Shown here: positions 36,626-48,319 of the stretch, piece by piece | Position numbering within the stretch: the stretch's first letter is position 1 | Layout: the number at the start of each line of letters is the position of its first letter | DNA from: Massariosphaeria phaeospora | Lineage: Eukaryota > Ascomycota > Dothideomycetes > Pleosporales | DNA: 64,000 nt | Direction: 5' to 3' | Assembly (NCBI GenBank): GCA_011032825.1 | Contig: JAADJZ010000009.1 | Coordinates: forward strand, 620,001-684,000 | Made by a program: the position numbers and the translations under genes | Notes under the pieces: generated by a model | Told to the model about the DNA's origin: nothing | Databases searched by the model: none | Seen by the model: only the letters and a program-made list of their open reading frames with translations

Positions 36626-39176
36626 TCACATGTGATCCACCTCTACAAACCGCCCCTTAATAGGCCTCCTCCGACTGTCCACGCTGCCTCTTAAACTCCC
36701 CGCCTCGGCCCCAAAACCTCTCGGGCTGCTGCCACTTTCGCTCCCATAACCACCCGGCGCGAGTCCCGCACCCCCACTCATGAGATGCTGGGGATGTATG
36801 GGCACCGGCTGAGCGTAAAAATGGGCTGGTGTGGTGCTCGTGCTTGGCGGTAGGTCTTGCGTGGCTCCGCTGTGCTGCGTTCCTTCGGGGCTGCGCAATC
36901 GGTCGGAATAGGCTGGGTGAGAAGGGGAGCCGGTAGACGGGTCTGGGGGTGGCGGGTAGTATACTTGGGGTTGTTGTTGTGGAATTAGAGGTGGGTGGTT
37001 CGGGGAGGTCGGGGTAGGGTACGAGTGTTGTTGTTGGTGGGTTGCGGCGGACGGTGGAGGGTAGATGTGCGGATCGTAGGGCACTTGCTGGCTATCGTAA
37101 GTGACGGTGTTGTCCGAGTATGGTGGGTATGAATTTTGCGGTTGGTGATAGTTTTGGCGTGGGTATTCGGCCGGGTACGGATTGGAGGCTGCGCCTGGAG
37201 AATTATATTGGTACACTTGAGGTGGGTAAGGAGAAGCTGGTGACTGATTGTCGTGGCTCGCGGAGTGGGAGTTGATCGATCCTGAATAGGCTGGATGCAT
37301 GCTTGGTTCGGGCTGTTGCTGCATATGCATGTATTTCACGGGTGGAGAGCTTGACATTTCGTGGATAGGAAATGGCGTGCCTGCAAGCTCGGTAGGTGGC
37401 GCTGACGACGTGGTGCTTTTGCTTTTGCGATCTTTCTTACGGCGATGAAGACAGAAGAGGATCAGCGAAAGGATTGCAATGAGAGCAACAAGTCCACCGA
37501 CGACACCTCCAGCAATAGCGCCGACGTTCGTCTTGCTTGGGTTTCCTATAAGGGGTGGCAATGCAGACCCTATAGTTGTTCGTGTAGCAGCTCGAGCCGA
37601 GAATGTCGGAACGCGAGTGAAGTAGACTGAAAGATCGGGGTTATCCCAAGTAGTGGGCGTTTTTATCGTTGCCCCTCCGGTGGGTCTAGTCAAGTTAGAT
37701 ATGCTTCGTGAAGCTCAGTAAAGGTTCTGTCTTGAGACTTACCCGCCGCCAACTACGGAGATGACAGGTGTGGGCACGAAGTATGTCGAAATCTTTGGGT
37801 CGTACTTGTCCCAAATGGCCTTCGCAGGACCATTGTAACCCATGTTCATATTGTGTTGACCCCATACATCTGCTGAATCACACTCGTCGTTAGTGGTAAA
37901 CCATCCGCCAATGATCAGCATCTGGTCTTTGTTGATCACATTTGCGGAGCACCCGCCATGTGGATAGGCCTGGGCAGTTGAGTTATTAGTGGGCCAGCCT
38001 TTGATCCAGGTGAATGAAGGAAGAGACAAGATGTATATATTATCAAAGCCCGTGACGTTCTCGATTCCGAAACCGCCATAAAGATAACTGCATCCACATT
38101 AGCGAGACACTTTCAACAGTCTCTGTTCTACTTACATGTTGTATGTCGAATAATCGTCTGCCCATGTGGCGCCGGCGCAGAATTGGCGGCGGGATTCAGG
38201 CACTTCACCTCCAGCAGTTTGGGTGTACCATTTCGACGACGAGACATCAAAAATGTGAATAGACTTGAGTGGTGTTAGTTTCAAGGTTCCTCACAGGTAA
38301 TATAGATGTCTTACACTCATGTTGGCCTGCTAGTAGTTAGTGATGTTTATGTTATACTGAATGCAGACAGCTTACCCCTACGAAGCTTCCATTACCATGA
38401 GGGTCTTCGACACCACCAAGGTAAACGAGTAGACCGCCATCTGATGCCGGTAAGTACACCATTTGTCCCTCAGCTCTTCCAGTGCTGTCTGGCCCCGTGT
38501 TATTGTTCAACACTCCTTTAGTAAAATCGTATTTGATGAGGCTGTTTGCTGCCATTGGAAGGCCACTCCACCCAGGCGATGTGCGGTTGTTCATCCACCC
38601 TCCATAGTAAAACCCGAGTCCCAACTCTTCAATTTGTGTACCGGCGCCATAAGATACGCGCTGTATAGACTTGTCGTTGGTATCATATTCGGTTTCGTTC
38701 CACTGGTTGAGGACCGTGTCGTACGCCCAGAAGCTGAATTCTGCGGGATTGCTTTGGTATTCTCCACCATAGAGGTAGAAACATTTGTTGATTTCGTCTG
38801 CCCATAGAATACCTCCGGCTACGCTCGGCACGTTGCCGTCTTTCGTCAAGTTCGCGTGTTGTATGGGCATGCCGACATCTTGGGTCGTGCTGAGGTCGCT
38901 GTAAACCAGGTATGGGTCTGAGGAATGCGCGTTAGATTCCTGTGATGACTGAATTAGGCAATGGACGCACGTACTGCTATAGTTGAGGGGGTTCGCCGAC
39001 AAAGGGCTCCATGCTACCAAGCCTCCATCTATGTAGAGCTTGCCGTCCACCTGTGCTGTCTGGTGACCCCATCTCCGGCAGAAATCGTTCAAGGGGTCCT
39101 TTGTTGCCTGCAGCGACCATGCAGCGAAATTAAGCGCAGCGAAGAGGCATATGTGGAGAAATGCCATGGCCTGCAT
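36626..39176 (-). CDS. Kelch-repeat single-pass cell-surface protein with Pro-rich tail
   Basis: 762 residues from six exons: 38975..39176, 38376..38917, 38315..38326, 38136..38263, 37743..38087, 36626..37685. An N-terminal signal peptide (LHICLFAALNFAAWSL) precedes an extracellular domain to about residue 440, with kelch-type blades marked by paired Gly (LYGGEYQSN, FYYGGWMNN, LVYLGGVEDP, IYLYGGFG, LIIGGWFTT) and many N-glycosylation sites. One TM segment (VGGLVALIAILSLILFCL) is followed by a stop-transfer RRKKDRK. The cytosolic tail of about 280 residues is rich in Pro, Tyr, Gln and Ser. This layout recalls wall-stress sensors such as Wsc/Mid2, with a kelch ectodomain instead; a galactose-oxidase-like fold is likely, but the copper ligands are not evident. 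The third exon has only 12 bases. Confidence 0.88.
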
Positions 39177-42100
39177 TCATGTCTACTCTGACTGTATAGA
39201 CATGAAGTCGCGTCGGTGTCGGAGGTCACTCGCCCGGGACGCACCTAAAGATGAGAAAAAGGGTCCCGCGACGCTAGCTCGTAGCTATGGATCCAAGTTC
39301 TGACGATATGACAGGGCTGAATGTTCGATGCGCTTAAAACTGGAGAAAAGACATGCGTGCAAAGGGGACTCGAGCCGCTCATTCGCAGCGCCATCAAGTA
39401 CCAACTGATTGCTGACCGTTGTGCTCAACGACACGGCCGCCCTAAACACGACAACGCCAGCCATGCCGGCTGTGAGACGCATGCCCAAGTGCGCCCCGGG
39501 TAGGCCGATGGCGCTCCAGCTCCATGAAGGGTGGCGCGTCCCTCTGGCGGATCCCGCATGGGTTGGACTGTGCAGGATGAAGCATGCTCCACACCGTAGG
39601 GATCATCAGGTCCTTACCCGAGAAAACCGCTGAGCTGGGCGCCTCAAACGACTTCATCAGGAACAGACAGGATCTCGCGAATAGTTTCATGACCAGCGCC
39701 ATCTTTGCTGCCCAACGAATTGCAGCGCTCGTTAGTGGCCTTCTGCAACCACGTACAGGTGCTTTTTCTTAGCTGAAGCTGTGGATCCTAGGCTGCCGCG
39801 CTACTGCTCAGCCGTGGCTATTGCTGCTTGCGAAGGGTCGGAAAAGTCGGATTCTGCGGGGAACTCCATCCGGCCCAGGAGAGCGCTCAAGCCAAACAAC
39901 TCGGTGTTTCTGAATTCTTACACCTTTGGTGGAGTCTGCGGGATGGTGATTCGTCAACCCACCCGTGCACCTCGAGAAGCCGCTGTCATCTCGTGCCTCT
40001 CCTGTAGGAAGCCTTCTCTATCGTTTTGTGCGACGTGTACCACACTGCTGTCACCACTTCCCGCGATTCGGTTCCGATATCCTAGAATGCCCAACGCACC
40101 AGGTTCCTCAGAACTTTCGAGCTGTTCAGTTCTGGTTGGTGAACTCATAACAATAGGCACAAGCCACCACAGGCTTTTCAGGCATCACTGGAGCGGAGTT
40201 GCTGGTACCGCGCGAGAGCCTGTCCTGTGACATGTCGTAGAGAATTTCATTTCATTACTCAAGAAGTTGCCCTCGCATTCGAATCTTGGACCGTACTCGA
40301 CTGCGCCTCCTTTACTTATAATCGGACCCCATTGACGTCCGCAGCGTCGTCAGCACGTGTCCTTCCAGTGCGCCTTGAAGGAACAAAATCTTGCCGGCAA
40401 AGCGAAGTGCGAAAGGCGAGTGGGATGTTGTCCGTAGCACACCCACTGGAAATCCGCTTGTATAAGAGAATGTTCGCAATAGTATGCGCATCACATCGCC
40501 GACCAAAGTTTCTCAAGTACAGATAGGTTTGTTGAATGTAGGCATAAAGCGAACCCAGGGCTCCGAGACCGACACGAATGCCAGCGAAGGTGAACCTCAG
40601 GATTAGAACAGCCGTGCATCATTCTTGGTCCCTCGAAGAAGTGTTAGTCCATGATAGGGACTGACGGAAGAAAAATCTCAGGACCGATGTTATGTATGTA
40701 TTGAGGAGAGTTGAGACGAGCTGTCGATGGATGAAGATTCTGTGCGGGCTTGGCGGCGCTAACACATTTTGGGATTAGTCACTTCATTTCTCCCATTAAG
40801 CGCTCAATACTCTCCATGATCATCTCGTGCAGTATGTATCGGGACAGCAATCAGTAAACATTTCTCTTTCTTCTACAGCCTCGTCGTAACAAGCTCGAAA
40901 GTCTACTATGGACAGGTAAATAGGTAAATCCTTTAACTACAAACAAGCCTGTGGAAACTAGACAAAAGAGAACGACTTGCACAGCATCTTGACAAGCTGA
41001 CAGAGGCGAAAGGGATTCAGTATATCCCTTTCTGTGGCCTCACTGACTGCTCACCTGCTCCAGATTATCCAAGGAATTATATCACAGTCCAAGAATATAC
41101 AATCAAGACTTAGCTCTATGGCATGTTCTTCTATCTGACACTTTGCGAATCCAGTCTCTTGTTCACCTTTCCTGCCCACACTCTCTCACTATCAGTCCAG
41201 CTCACCACAACACAAAGGGGTGGAAACCAGTCGACATGGCAGACGCGGCTTCCCTGAGCAAACACGCCGCAGCACAAAGCAGCAGAAACGAATCGAACTT
41301 CCAAACTCGTCACTCACCAAATAAATTGAAACAATTCACTCCTGGTAGTTTTACAGTGATTGTTACAGGCACTATTCGCGTATAAAGCCACGTCGTACCT
41401 CTTTCCACATCTCCATCAGCTCACTCCCTTCAGACCGACCACCACCTGCTACGGAATACAGTCTGTGGCTTGGGCTTCTTATCATCTTGTCTTCTATAAC
41501 CTTGCCTCCAAAACACCCATTCTCTACTGACCCAATAGCCCTCCTACCAAGCAACTGCTACACCCCCATCCCCTCTCTTCCCCCCGACTCATATCTCAAC
41601 TTCAACTAACACACCCATAGTCCCCCTTCTCTGGACGAGTCCGTCCCCCCTCGTCCCCTCGGGTCCCAGTTCTAACAGCTCCGACCCAAGCCTGCCTTTC
41701 TTGGTACAGAACCGCAGCGCACGCGCCCAGATACATTGAGTTATGTGAAGGGCGTTACTTCCCCCGGCAAGGGAAAGCCCGTGTTTAACAATGTACCCAA
41801 CTCTCCCGCATCAAGCACATTCACAACCCCCCCTTACGGCTCCTGAGGATCCGGTTGTCCTCAGGTCGAGCAAGGATGTCAAGTGGCACGTCAAACAAAA
41901 TCCACCTGCTCAAACACGCGAATTTCGCGAGCCTGCCGTAAGTACATCCGGACCTAGAATACCTCTTGAATCTGGCTAACATTGGGTATGTGCGAACAGG
42001 CGTCAAACCTCCCCGAGCTGGCCTTGGGGAGTAGCGTTTGGCCCCAAAAATAAGCATACTGTAAGCGAGTCCGGACCCACGAACTGCGAAGTCCTCTCGA

Positions 42101-42763
42101 CGACCGAATCCGGACTCCAGGCAGAACAAAAAATTTCCAAAAAATAAGGCACACCATACTTGGGCAGGCAATGTAACAGAGCCTGCCCCTCCCCTGGACC
42201 TTACCGGGTCCATTCCCCATACGACAAACCTGTCTCCTGTCTCTCCGACAAATCACCTCCGTCTTTCTGTCATTCACTTTCTCTCGCAGGAGCCACAGGC
42301 AATCTCAATCGTCCGCTTTGGCACCGGCCAATGCTGCGGACACAACGTACAACAAATCTTCTAGAAAACATCCACCGGTGGCCTGTCCTGAGCTCCTCTT
42401 TCACGCGCAGGACCGTACTGACAGTCTGCCTTCTCATCAGTCAACACCACTAAGTCGATTCTTTCTTCCTGGATTCTTCATGTCAAAGTTGATTCCGGTT
42501 TCTTCATTTGATGTATTTCTTCAGCTCGATAAGTAAGTTCTATTTCATCTTTTTGCTTGGTCGGTGGCAGTTGCTTGACCATCCTAAAACCATCTTCTGG
42601 GAGCTCTTCTGAGAACTGCAACTACAGACGTAGGTGAGTTCTTTAATCACCCCGTTTTCGCTAATCTGCTGTCATCACACCGATGAACGGTCATAGATGC
42701 ATTGCGGTCATATCTCTTCACATTAGGTGTTGTTACACATCATATCATGCACCACCCTAGTCA
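39177..42763. other. Long intergenic region with fragmentary open frames
   Basis: 3.6 kb without a supported gene, upstream of the kelch gene and downstream of SKI8 (both minus). On the minus strand, frames at 39954..40160, 39442..39702 and 39285..39488 read like protein (for example EQLESSEEPGALGILGYRNR; MRLTAGMAGVVVFRAAVSL) but cannot be joined by good introns. They may be a decayed gene. From 40600 to 42760 I see only C/T-rich non-coding sequence with small open frames. Confidence 0.4.
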
Positions 42764-43995
42764 TCATCCGGCAGCCTCCCGGTAGAAGCTGATCGCGTTG
42801 TTTCCTCCTCCTAGTGCAAACATTTCGCTTCGAACGTTTCTCGGTAACCACTTCGCGGTCCACAAAGGTTTATCGCCATGGGAATGGGTAGCAACGCAGG
42901 ATCGGGTTTCGATGCGCCACACTTTAGCTTTGGAGTCGTGGGATCTAAGAATATTAGTAGATAGATCAATCAAATAGTGTGCTTTCGCGAGCTCATTGCC
43001 AACTGCCATGTGAGGCCGTGTGATGAACTTTTGACTTACCCTGAAAGTAGATATTCTCCAGTGGCACTCCAATCTAACGTCAGAACCCAGCCGCTATGAC
43101 CCGTAAAGTTCGCTACTTGTTCCCCAGAGTTCACATCATATAGTGCGATAATCCTGGCATCTCCGGCCGCAGCTAGAAGTTTCGATGCTGGAGAGAAGGA
43201 GACGGTGCGGATTGGGCTGACAAGGCCTGCGAGCGAATGGGATAGACGACCGGTGTCATTGTTGAAGACGTATATAGATCCGTTCTCGTGTCCTGAAGCA
43301 GTGAAGCGTCCGTCTTGACTCTGCGTTGAAGACGACAATTAGCCGCCATAGATATCAACAAAAAAGCACATAGAAAACAACATACCAGGTCCACGCAGAG
43401 ACCAAAGCTCCCCTTTGTCTCGTACTCTCGAATCTTCGGGAAGCCCTCCGCCTTATTGAGCGACCACACGTTCACCTTGCCATTGATGCTGCTGCTGGCG
43501 AGATATTGTCCGTCGGCGCTGAGTGCAATTGCCCACACATCTCCTGGTTTGTTCTGATCTGCGATTAATCAGCCTAGTCCTCTATATTCCGCCAGCGCCG
43601 TCTGTACAAAACAAGAGATAAAGGCGTACCTACCAACGATCTCCCCTTCTAGCCGCCACTCTCCACTTTCATCAGAGCCCCAGGCCTTGACCTTGCCCTC
43701 GAATCCAGCGCTTGCGGCCTTTGGGCTTTCTTTCGCAGTAGCGAGGTGGTGGATTCCCAAGGGGTGAGCGCCCTCGAGCGTTTGTACAAGCGGGAACTCG
43801 GGGTCTGTTGTACTGTAGATGCGGATGGAACTTGAGCCAGATGCAGAGAGAACTTGGGTGGACGTGGGCGCGAGTGCAAATATATCGGAGGGATGCGCAT
43901 CATCGATCGTATGTAGGGTCAGATACTGTTTAGACTAAAGTTACAGTTAGTTGGTGATCCGTAGTGAACGCGGAGAGAGGCTAATAACCTACCAT
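42764..43995 (-). CDS. SKI8: WD-repeat protein Ski8 (Rec14-like)
   Basis: 312 residues from exons 43993..43995, 43634..43934, 43386..43558, 43040..43320 and 42764..42944. The first coding exon is just the ATG; after splicing the protein begins MSKQYLTLHTIDDAHPSDIF, the usual Ski8 start. Seven WD40 blades fill the chain (DVWAIALSADGQYLASSS, GSIYVFNNDTG, GHSGWVLTLDWSATGEYLLSG, SHDSKAKVWRIE), ending NAISFYREAAG as in Ski8 orthologues. Ski8 belongs to the cytosolic Ski2-Ski3-Ski8 complex that feeds mRNA to the exosome. In several fungi it also acts in meiotic double-strand-break formation with Spo11. Divergent to GUK1. Confidence 0.95.
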
Positions 43996-44448
43996 GTTGG
44001 ATGACGCCCTCAGCTCTCTGCGCCCTGCGCTGGTCGTGGTTCGTGGTTGGAAGACTATGAAAGCATCGGTAGGTAGTCTAGTATTTGAGAAATATAAGGT
44101 GGAAGCTCTAAACACGAAAACGCGAGGTCACCCACCAGCCCACCTTGCCCCGCCCCCCGCCAACCAAACGGTGCAAACAGCTGGAGACTCCTTCCCGACC
44201 GCCAATCACAACGCGACGGTCGGGTTCCACCCTCACATGCGCTTTCGATGCCATTGAGACTCCCGCGAAGCTCATCGGCTCTGTCGAATTCCATAGGTTG
44301 GTTCTCACACCGTATCAGCGTACAAAGACCGATAATATCCGCTTGTCTGAGTCACCACTGCGCAACTATAGGCAGCCAACATACAACATCTGGTGTCTAC
44401 ACCTCTCCGCAACTCTCCACTCGACCCTTCTCCACTCCCCTCTCTAAG
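43996..44448. promoter_or_regulatory. Divergent promoter of SKI8 and GUK1, with possible upstream GUK1 coding
   Basis: 453 bases between the SKI8 ATG and the main GUK1 ATG. An upstream ATG at 44248 is in frame with GUK1 and opens 67 codons without any Asp and with only basic, Ser and hydrophobic residues. Confidence 0.5.
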
Positions 44449-45108
44449 ATGGCGCCCATTGACACGGAAGCACTGAAAGCTAACGTCCCCATCGTCATCT
44501 CAGGCCCTTCCGGCGCCGGCAAATCTACAATTCTCAAGCGGCTCTTCGAAGAGTTTCCCGACAAATTTGGCTTCAGCGTTTCGCACACCACGCGCTCTCC
44601 TCGCGCCGGCGAACAGAATGGCCGAGAATACAATTTCGTAACGAAGGAGGAGTTTCTCGACTTGGTAGAGAAGAAGGGATTCGTTGAACACGCACAGTTT
44701 GGCGGGAATCACTACGGAACAAGCGTCAAGGCGGTCGAGAATATCGCGGAGAAGGGAAGGATGTGTATACTGGATATTGAGATGGAGGTATGGTTCTCCT
44801 AAGAAGTCGTAAAATGGAATGCATATGCTAATCAAGATCAGGGCGTCAAGCAAGTAGCCAATCACCCGACCTTCCCTCGACCGCGATTCCTCTTCCTGTC
44901 ACCACCCTCGATGGATATTCTTGAGCAGAGGTTGAGGAGTCGCGCTACGGACAAAGAGGAGGCTATTCTGAAACGGCTGAACCAGGCAAAGGCAGAAATG
45001 GAATTTGCGAAGAGCGGAGAGGCACCACACGACAAGGTCGTAGTGAACGACGACCTGGACAAGGCGTATCAAGAAGTCAGAGAGTTCATTGTGGGCAAGG
45101 ATGCATGA
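44449..45108 (+). CDS. GUK1: Guanylate kinase
   Basis: Converts GMP and ATP to GDP and ADP. 201 residues from exons 44449..44787 and 44842..45108 (54-base intron). P-loop GPSGAGKST is at residues 19-27. GMP-binding elements follow: [19 protein letters not shown] with the conserved Ser/Arg/Tyr pattern, then [15 protein letters not shown] and CILDIEMEG. The lid and C-terminal part read [17 protein letters not shown] and [15 protein letters not shown], as in the family. Start chosen at 44449 ([10 protein letters not shown]), the usual cytosolic start. An in-frame ATG at 44248 would give 268 residues with a likely mitochondrial presequence (LSTRPFST just before the core). Confidence 0.96.
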
Positions 45109-46366
45109 CAGAGGGCCCAGGAGTCACAAACGGTTTCCGAGCTGTAGACCTTTGGATATGCACGGGAGGCTGATTTAGAGGCGTTGATACCATGGTACTA
45201 CCATACAGAGGGGTCGGTGAGAGACTCAAAGAGATAATATGACGGCAAAAGTATTGTATAGATACTCGGAACTATCTACAGCCTTAATGTTCATCAGATA
45301 CGTTGCAAATTATAACAACAGTGGCCGCCCTACCCTTTGGGATTCAGGCAGCCTCAGAGCTTGACTCTATTTGCTTCATCATCACTTGAACATGGCTGGA
45401 AGATGAATCTGGCTTGTTTGACCAAGCACGGCCAGCCTATCCACCAACCCCAGCCTCTCGACCAGAGCCAGAAAATAGCTGTCCTCAGATCCGGTAATAA
45501 TGGACCGTTCCTCGCACCGAGAATAAGCCCCATTGAGTTACTCTCCGTACCGCCTCATATACCTGAAGCGGCGGAGAGCAATCGCATAACCACAAATTGG
45601 ACGAGAAAACCCTCAGCCCACCGTACCACCTCCGAATCTCCCAATCCCTCCTCAATGCCGGCCCAAGCCTTCAAACCGCAAGCTTCGGAGCTAGCGGACT
45701 CATATCATCGTCCAGGTGCGAGCCCCCCACGAGCGGAATCGGGTGTGAGAAAACAAAGAGTGCAAGCGGGGTAAAGAAGACAAGAAGTGAGTGGGCGAGG
45801 CCGCGCTTCTATGGCGGTTCGTTGCTGAAAGTGCGGCTCACGAGGAACCGATGTCCGGGGACTTTCTCCCAAAGCTTGTCGCGAGATGTCTTTCGGCGAG
45901 GGAGACACTCTGTGTGTGAGCTTCGATGCGCGATTCTTCGAGCGAGGAAAGGTAGAGGAAGGAAGAAGCTGCGGGCCTGGCCGAGAATTTTGTTCGGATC
46001 GGGCTTGCGGGGCAGGAATAATGTTTCTCCGCAGCTAGGCAGCGCTAGGCAGAACGCGGCTGGTGCCTTGTGCAAGGATGCCTGAGCAACCGCAGTCTTG
46101 GCCCGGTGAAGAACGTCTTTCTTTCACGACGCGCGCGCTACATAAAGAGCGTGTCACAACGCCCGAGGTCTTTGTTTGCTCCAGCTTTACCTCTCGCCCC
46201 ATAGAACCATTTCTATCCCGAGTACCTCCCGCAAACGAATGCCCAGTCCGCAACCTCCAGCCCCTCCCACTCGTAGCTAGAAGCTTCGCGCGATAGCTGT
46301 CCACCACCAAACAATTCTCAACTCGACCCATTGCGCTCCACCCCACACCTCGAACAACAAGCCGCC
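45109..46366. other. Intergenic, RAE1 upstream region
   Basis: GUK1 3' flank and RAE1 promoter. The plus-strand open frame at 45337..45774 (145 codons) has no domain and no splice support. Nothing else seen. Confidence 0.5.
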
Positions 46367-47695
46367 ATGTCAGGCATATTCGGAGGAGGCGCTAGTGCCT
46401 CAACTACGGCTCCCTCCACGACCGGGGACACGTCCAAGGATGTCGAGGTTCCCCAGAGCCAGCTCCCCGAAGACAGCATTTCTGACCTCATGTTCAATCC
46501 CACCAACGACTGTCTGGCCGTCGCGAGCTGGGATAAGAAGGTCCGAATCTACGAGATGGCAAACACTGGCCCGGCGGGGAAATGGCTTTTTGCATGCAAG
46601 AACGTCGCGTTGTGCTGCGCTTGGTCAAAGGTAAGCTATATCCTCGCGGAACACACGAAGCAAGCTTTTACGACGGCCTGACCTTCCATGGGACGTCTCT
46701 TCTTGTCCTGCCCTTTGCTAGGGGCCGCAATAAACTCCGCTACCAACGCGCGCTAAACACACGCGCATACTGGGATTAATACATTAGCTAACAAATACAC
46801 AGGACGGTCTGCGCCTTGCCGCCGGCGACTCTGACGGCTTCATAAACATCGTCGACTTCAGCACGTCCCCTGCGACAGGCGAAGTAACGCCACTACAGTT
46901 CAAAGCGCACGAACAAGCCGTCAAATGCATACGCTGGTTCCAGACTGGCGGGAAAGACTACCTTGCAACGGGTTCGTGGGACAAAACGGTCAAGTACTGG
47001 GACCTCCAAACTGCGAATCCAGTTGCTACTCTCCAGTGCGCGGAGCGAGTATACTCGATGGATGTCAAGGACCACCTCTTGGTTGTCGCAACCGCGGAGC
47101 GACATATCCATATGGTGAATTTGAATGACCCGTCCAAGATCTACAAAACTATTACCAGTCCGCTCAAATGGCAGACGAGAGTCGTCAGCTGCTTTGCGGA
47201 CGCTTCCGGCTTTGCTGTAGGTTCGATCGAGGGCCGCTGTGCAATCCAGTATGTCGAGGACAAGGACACTAGGTAAGCCTACCCCTCCTCTATAGATCAG
47301 GTCGAACAGAACACTAACGTGTTCCTTCCAGCCTCAACTTCTCCTTCAAATGCCACCGCCAACAGGACCCCGCCAACCGCGACATCGCCAAAGTCTACTC
47401 CGTCAACGCCATCTCCTTCCACCCGCAACACGGCACTTTCAGCACCGCCGGCAGCGACGGCACCTTCCACTTCTGGGACAAGGACGCCAAGCACCGCCTG
47501 AAAGGCTACCCCGAGGTCGGCGGCTCCATCACCGCCACGGGCTTCTCGCGCAACGGCGACATCTTCGCCTACGCCATCTCCTACGACTGGAGCAAGGGCT
47601 TCGCTGGCAACAACCCCACCTACCCCACCAAGCTCAAGCTGCACCCCGTTGTTGGCGATGAGTGTAAGCCCCGGCCTGGCAGCAAGAAGAGGTAA
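46367..47695 (+). CDS. RAE1: mRNA export factor Rae1 (Gle2)
   Basis: 365 residues from exons 46367..46630, 46803..47272 and 47332..47695 (introns of 172 and 59 bases). WD40 propeller of the Rae1/Gle2 family: SISDLMFNPTNDCLAVASWD, VRIYEMA, YLATGSWDKTVKYWDLQT, AVGSIEGRCAIQYVEDKD, AISFHPQHGTFSTAGSDGTF, AISYDWSKGF. The chain ends DECKPRPGSKKR, the usual family ending (human Rae1 ends in a KPR..KK type tail). The N-terminus is Gly/Ser/Thr-rich. Rae1 docks at the GLEBS motif of Nup98-type nucleoporins, supports mRNA export and has a mitotic role. A GTAAGC at 47664 could act as an extra donor and change the last residues, but the unspliced tail is the conserved one. Confidence 0.96.
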
Positions 47696-48319
47696 TCCCG
47701 CGCTCTACGCGGAACCTCTGTGCTGACTGCTCTTTGCTTCGGCTCTGAAGGTGTCCCGATGTCCATCAAAAAGCAAATGAAGGCGAGCAGCGAATCAGCC
47801 ATGGCGGAAGACTCATCTACACTCCCGTCAAAGACCCGGCCGAGACGCTGAGAGGAAGGGTGGCAGCTGTTCTTGAGATGTTTTGTGGTATGTATTGCAT
47901 TAGCGTATACGCACGGAGTCTGGCGAATATGGCAGGCTGGGTCTTGAGTTTTTGATATTGCTGGAGGACGAGAAGGGAGCCGGCTTTCGCCCACGGGCTA
48001 GATATTAGTATTTTGGAAATGGATTGCCGTTTTCTGCATCGTAGTGGACGTGAAAACAAGCTATAATGGATATCCTTCCCCTTATCAATGCCCAACGCAA
48101 GAGAGATACACTCAAGCTAAACCTGCAAAATCCAATAAAATCTGTCTCCGAACCCCCATATCTCGAGCCATGTCCAACGCCAAAAACACGCTAGCCGTCT
48201 TCCGCTTCCAAGCACACCGTAGAACGCCTAAACATTGTTATCCCGGATATCGTGCTTCTCCATTTTGCCATCCTCAATCCAAGAACGAAGCCATCATGCA
48301 TGTCAGCTTCCACACCACC
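47696..48319. other. Convergent intergenic region (RAE1 / RAD52)
   Basis: 3' flanks of convergent genes. A frame at 47751..47851 would be a last RAE1 exon only if the doubtful 87-base intron were used. Nothing else seen. Confidence 0.5.

Noticed and set aside
39340..39440. tRNA-like stretch on the minus strand (GGCTCGAGTCC resembles a B box)
   Set aside because: No matching A box, acceptor stem or anticodon stem could be folded; the T arm does not pair.
45337..45774. 145-codon plus-strand frame between GUK1 and RAE1
   Set aside because: No motif and no conserved-looking segment; likely leader or spacer sequence.
47751..47851. Fourth RAE1 exon
   Set aside because: The tail without this splice (CKPRPGSKKR) is the conserved end of Rae1, so the extra intron is not used in the main model.
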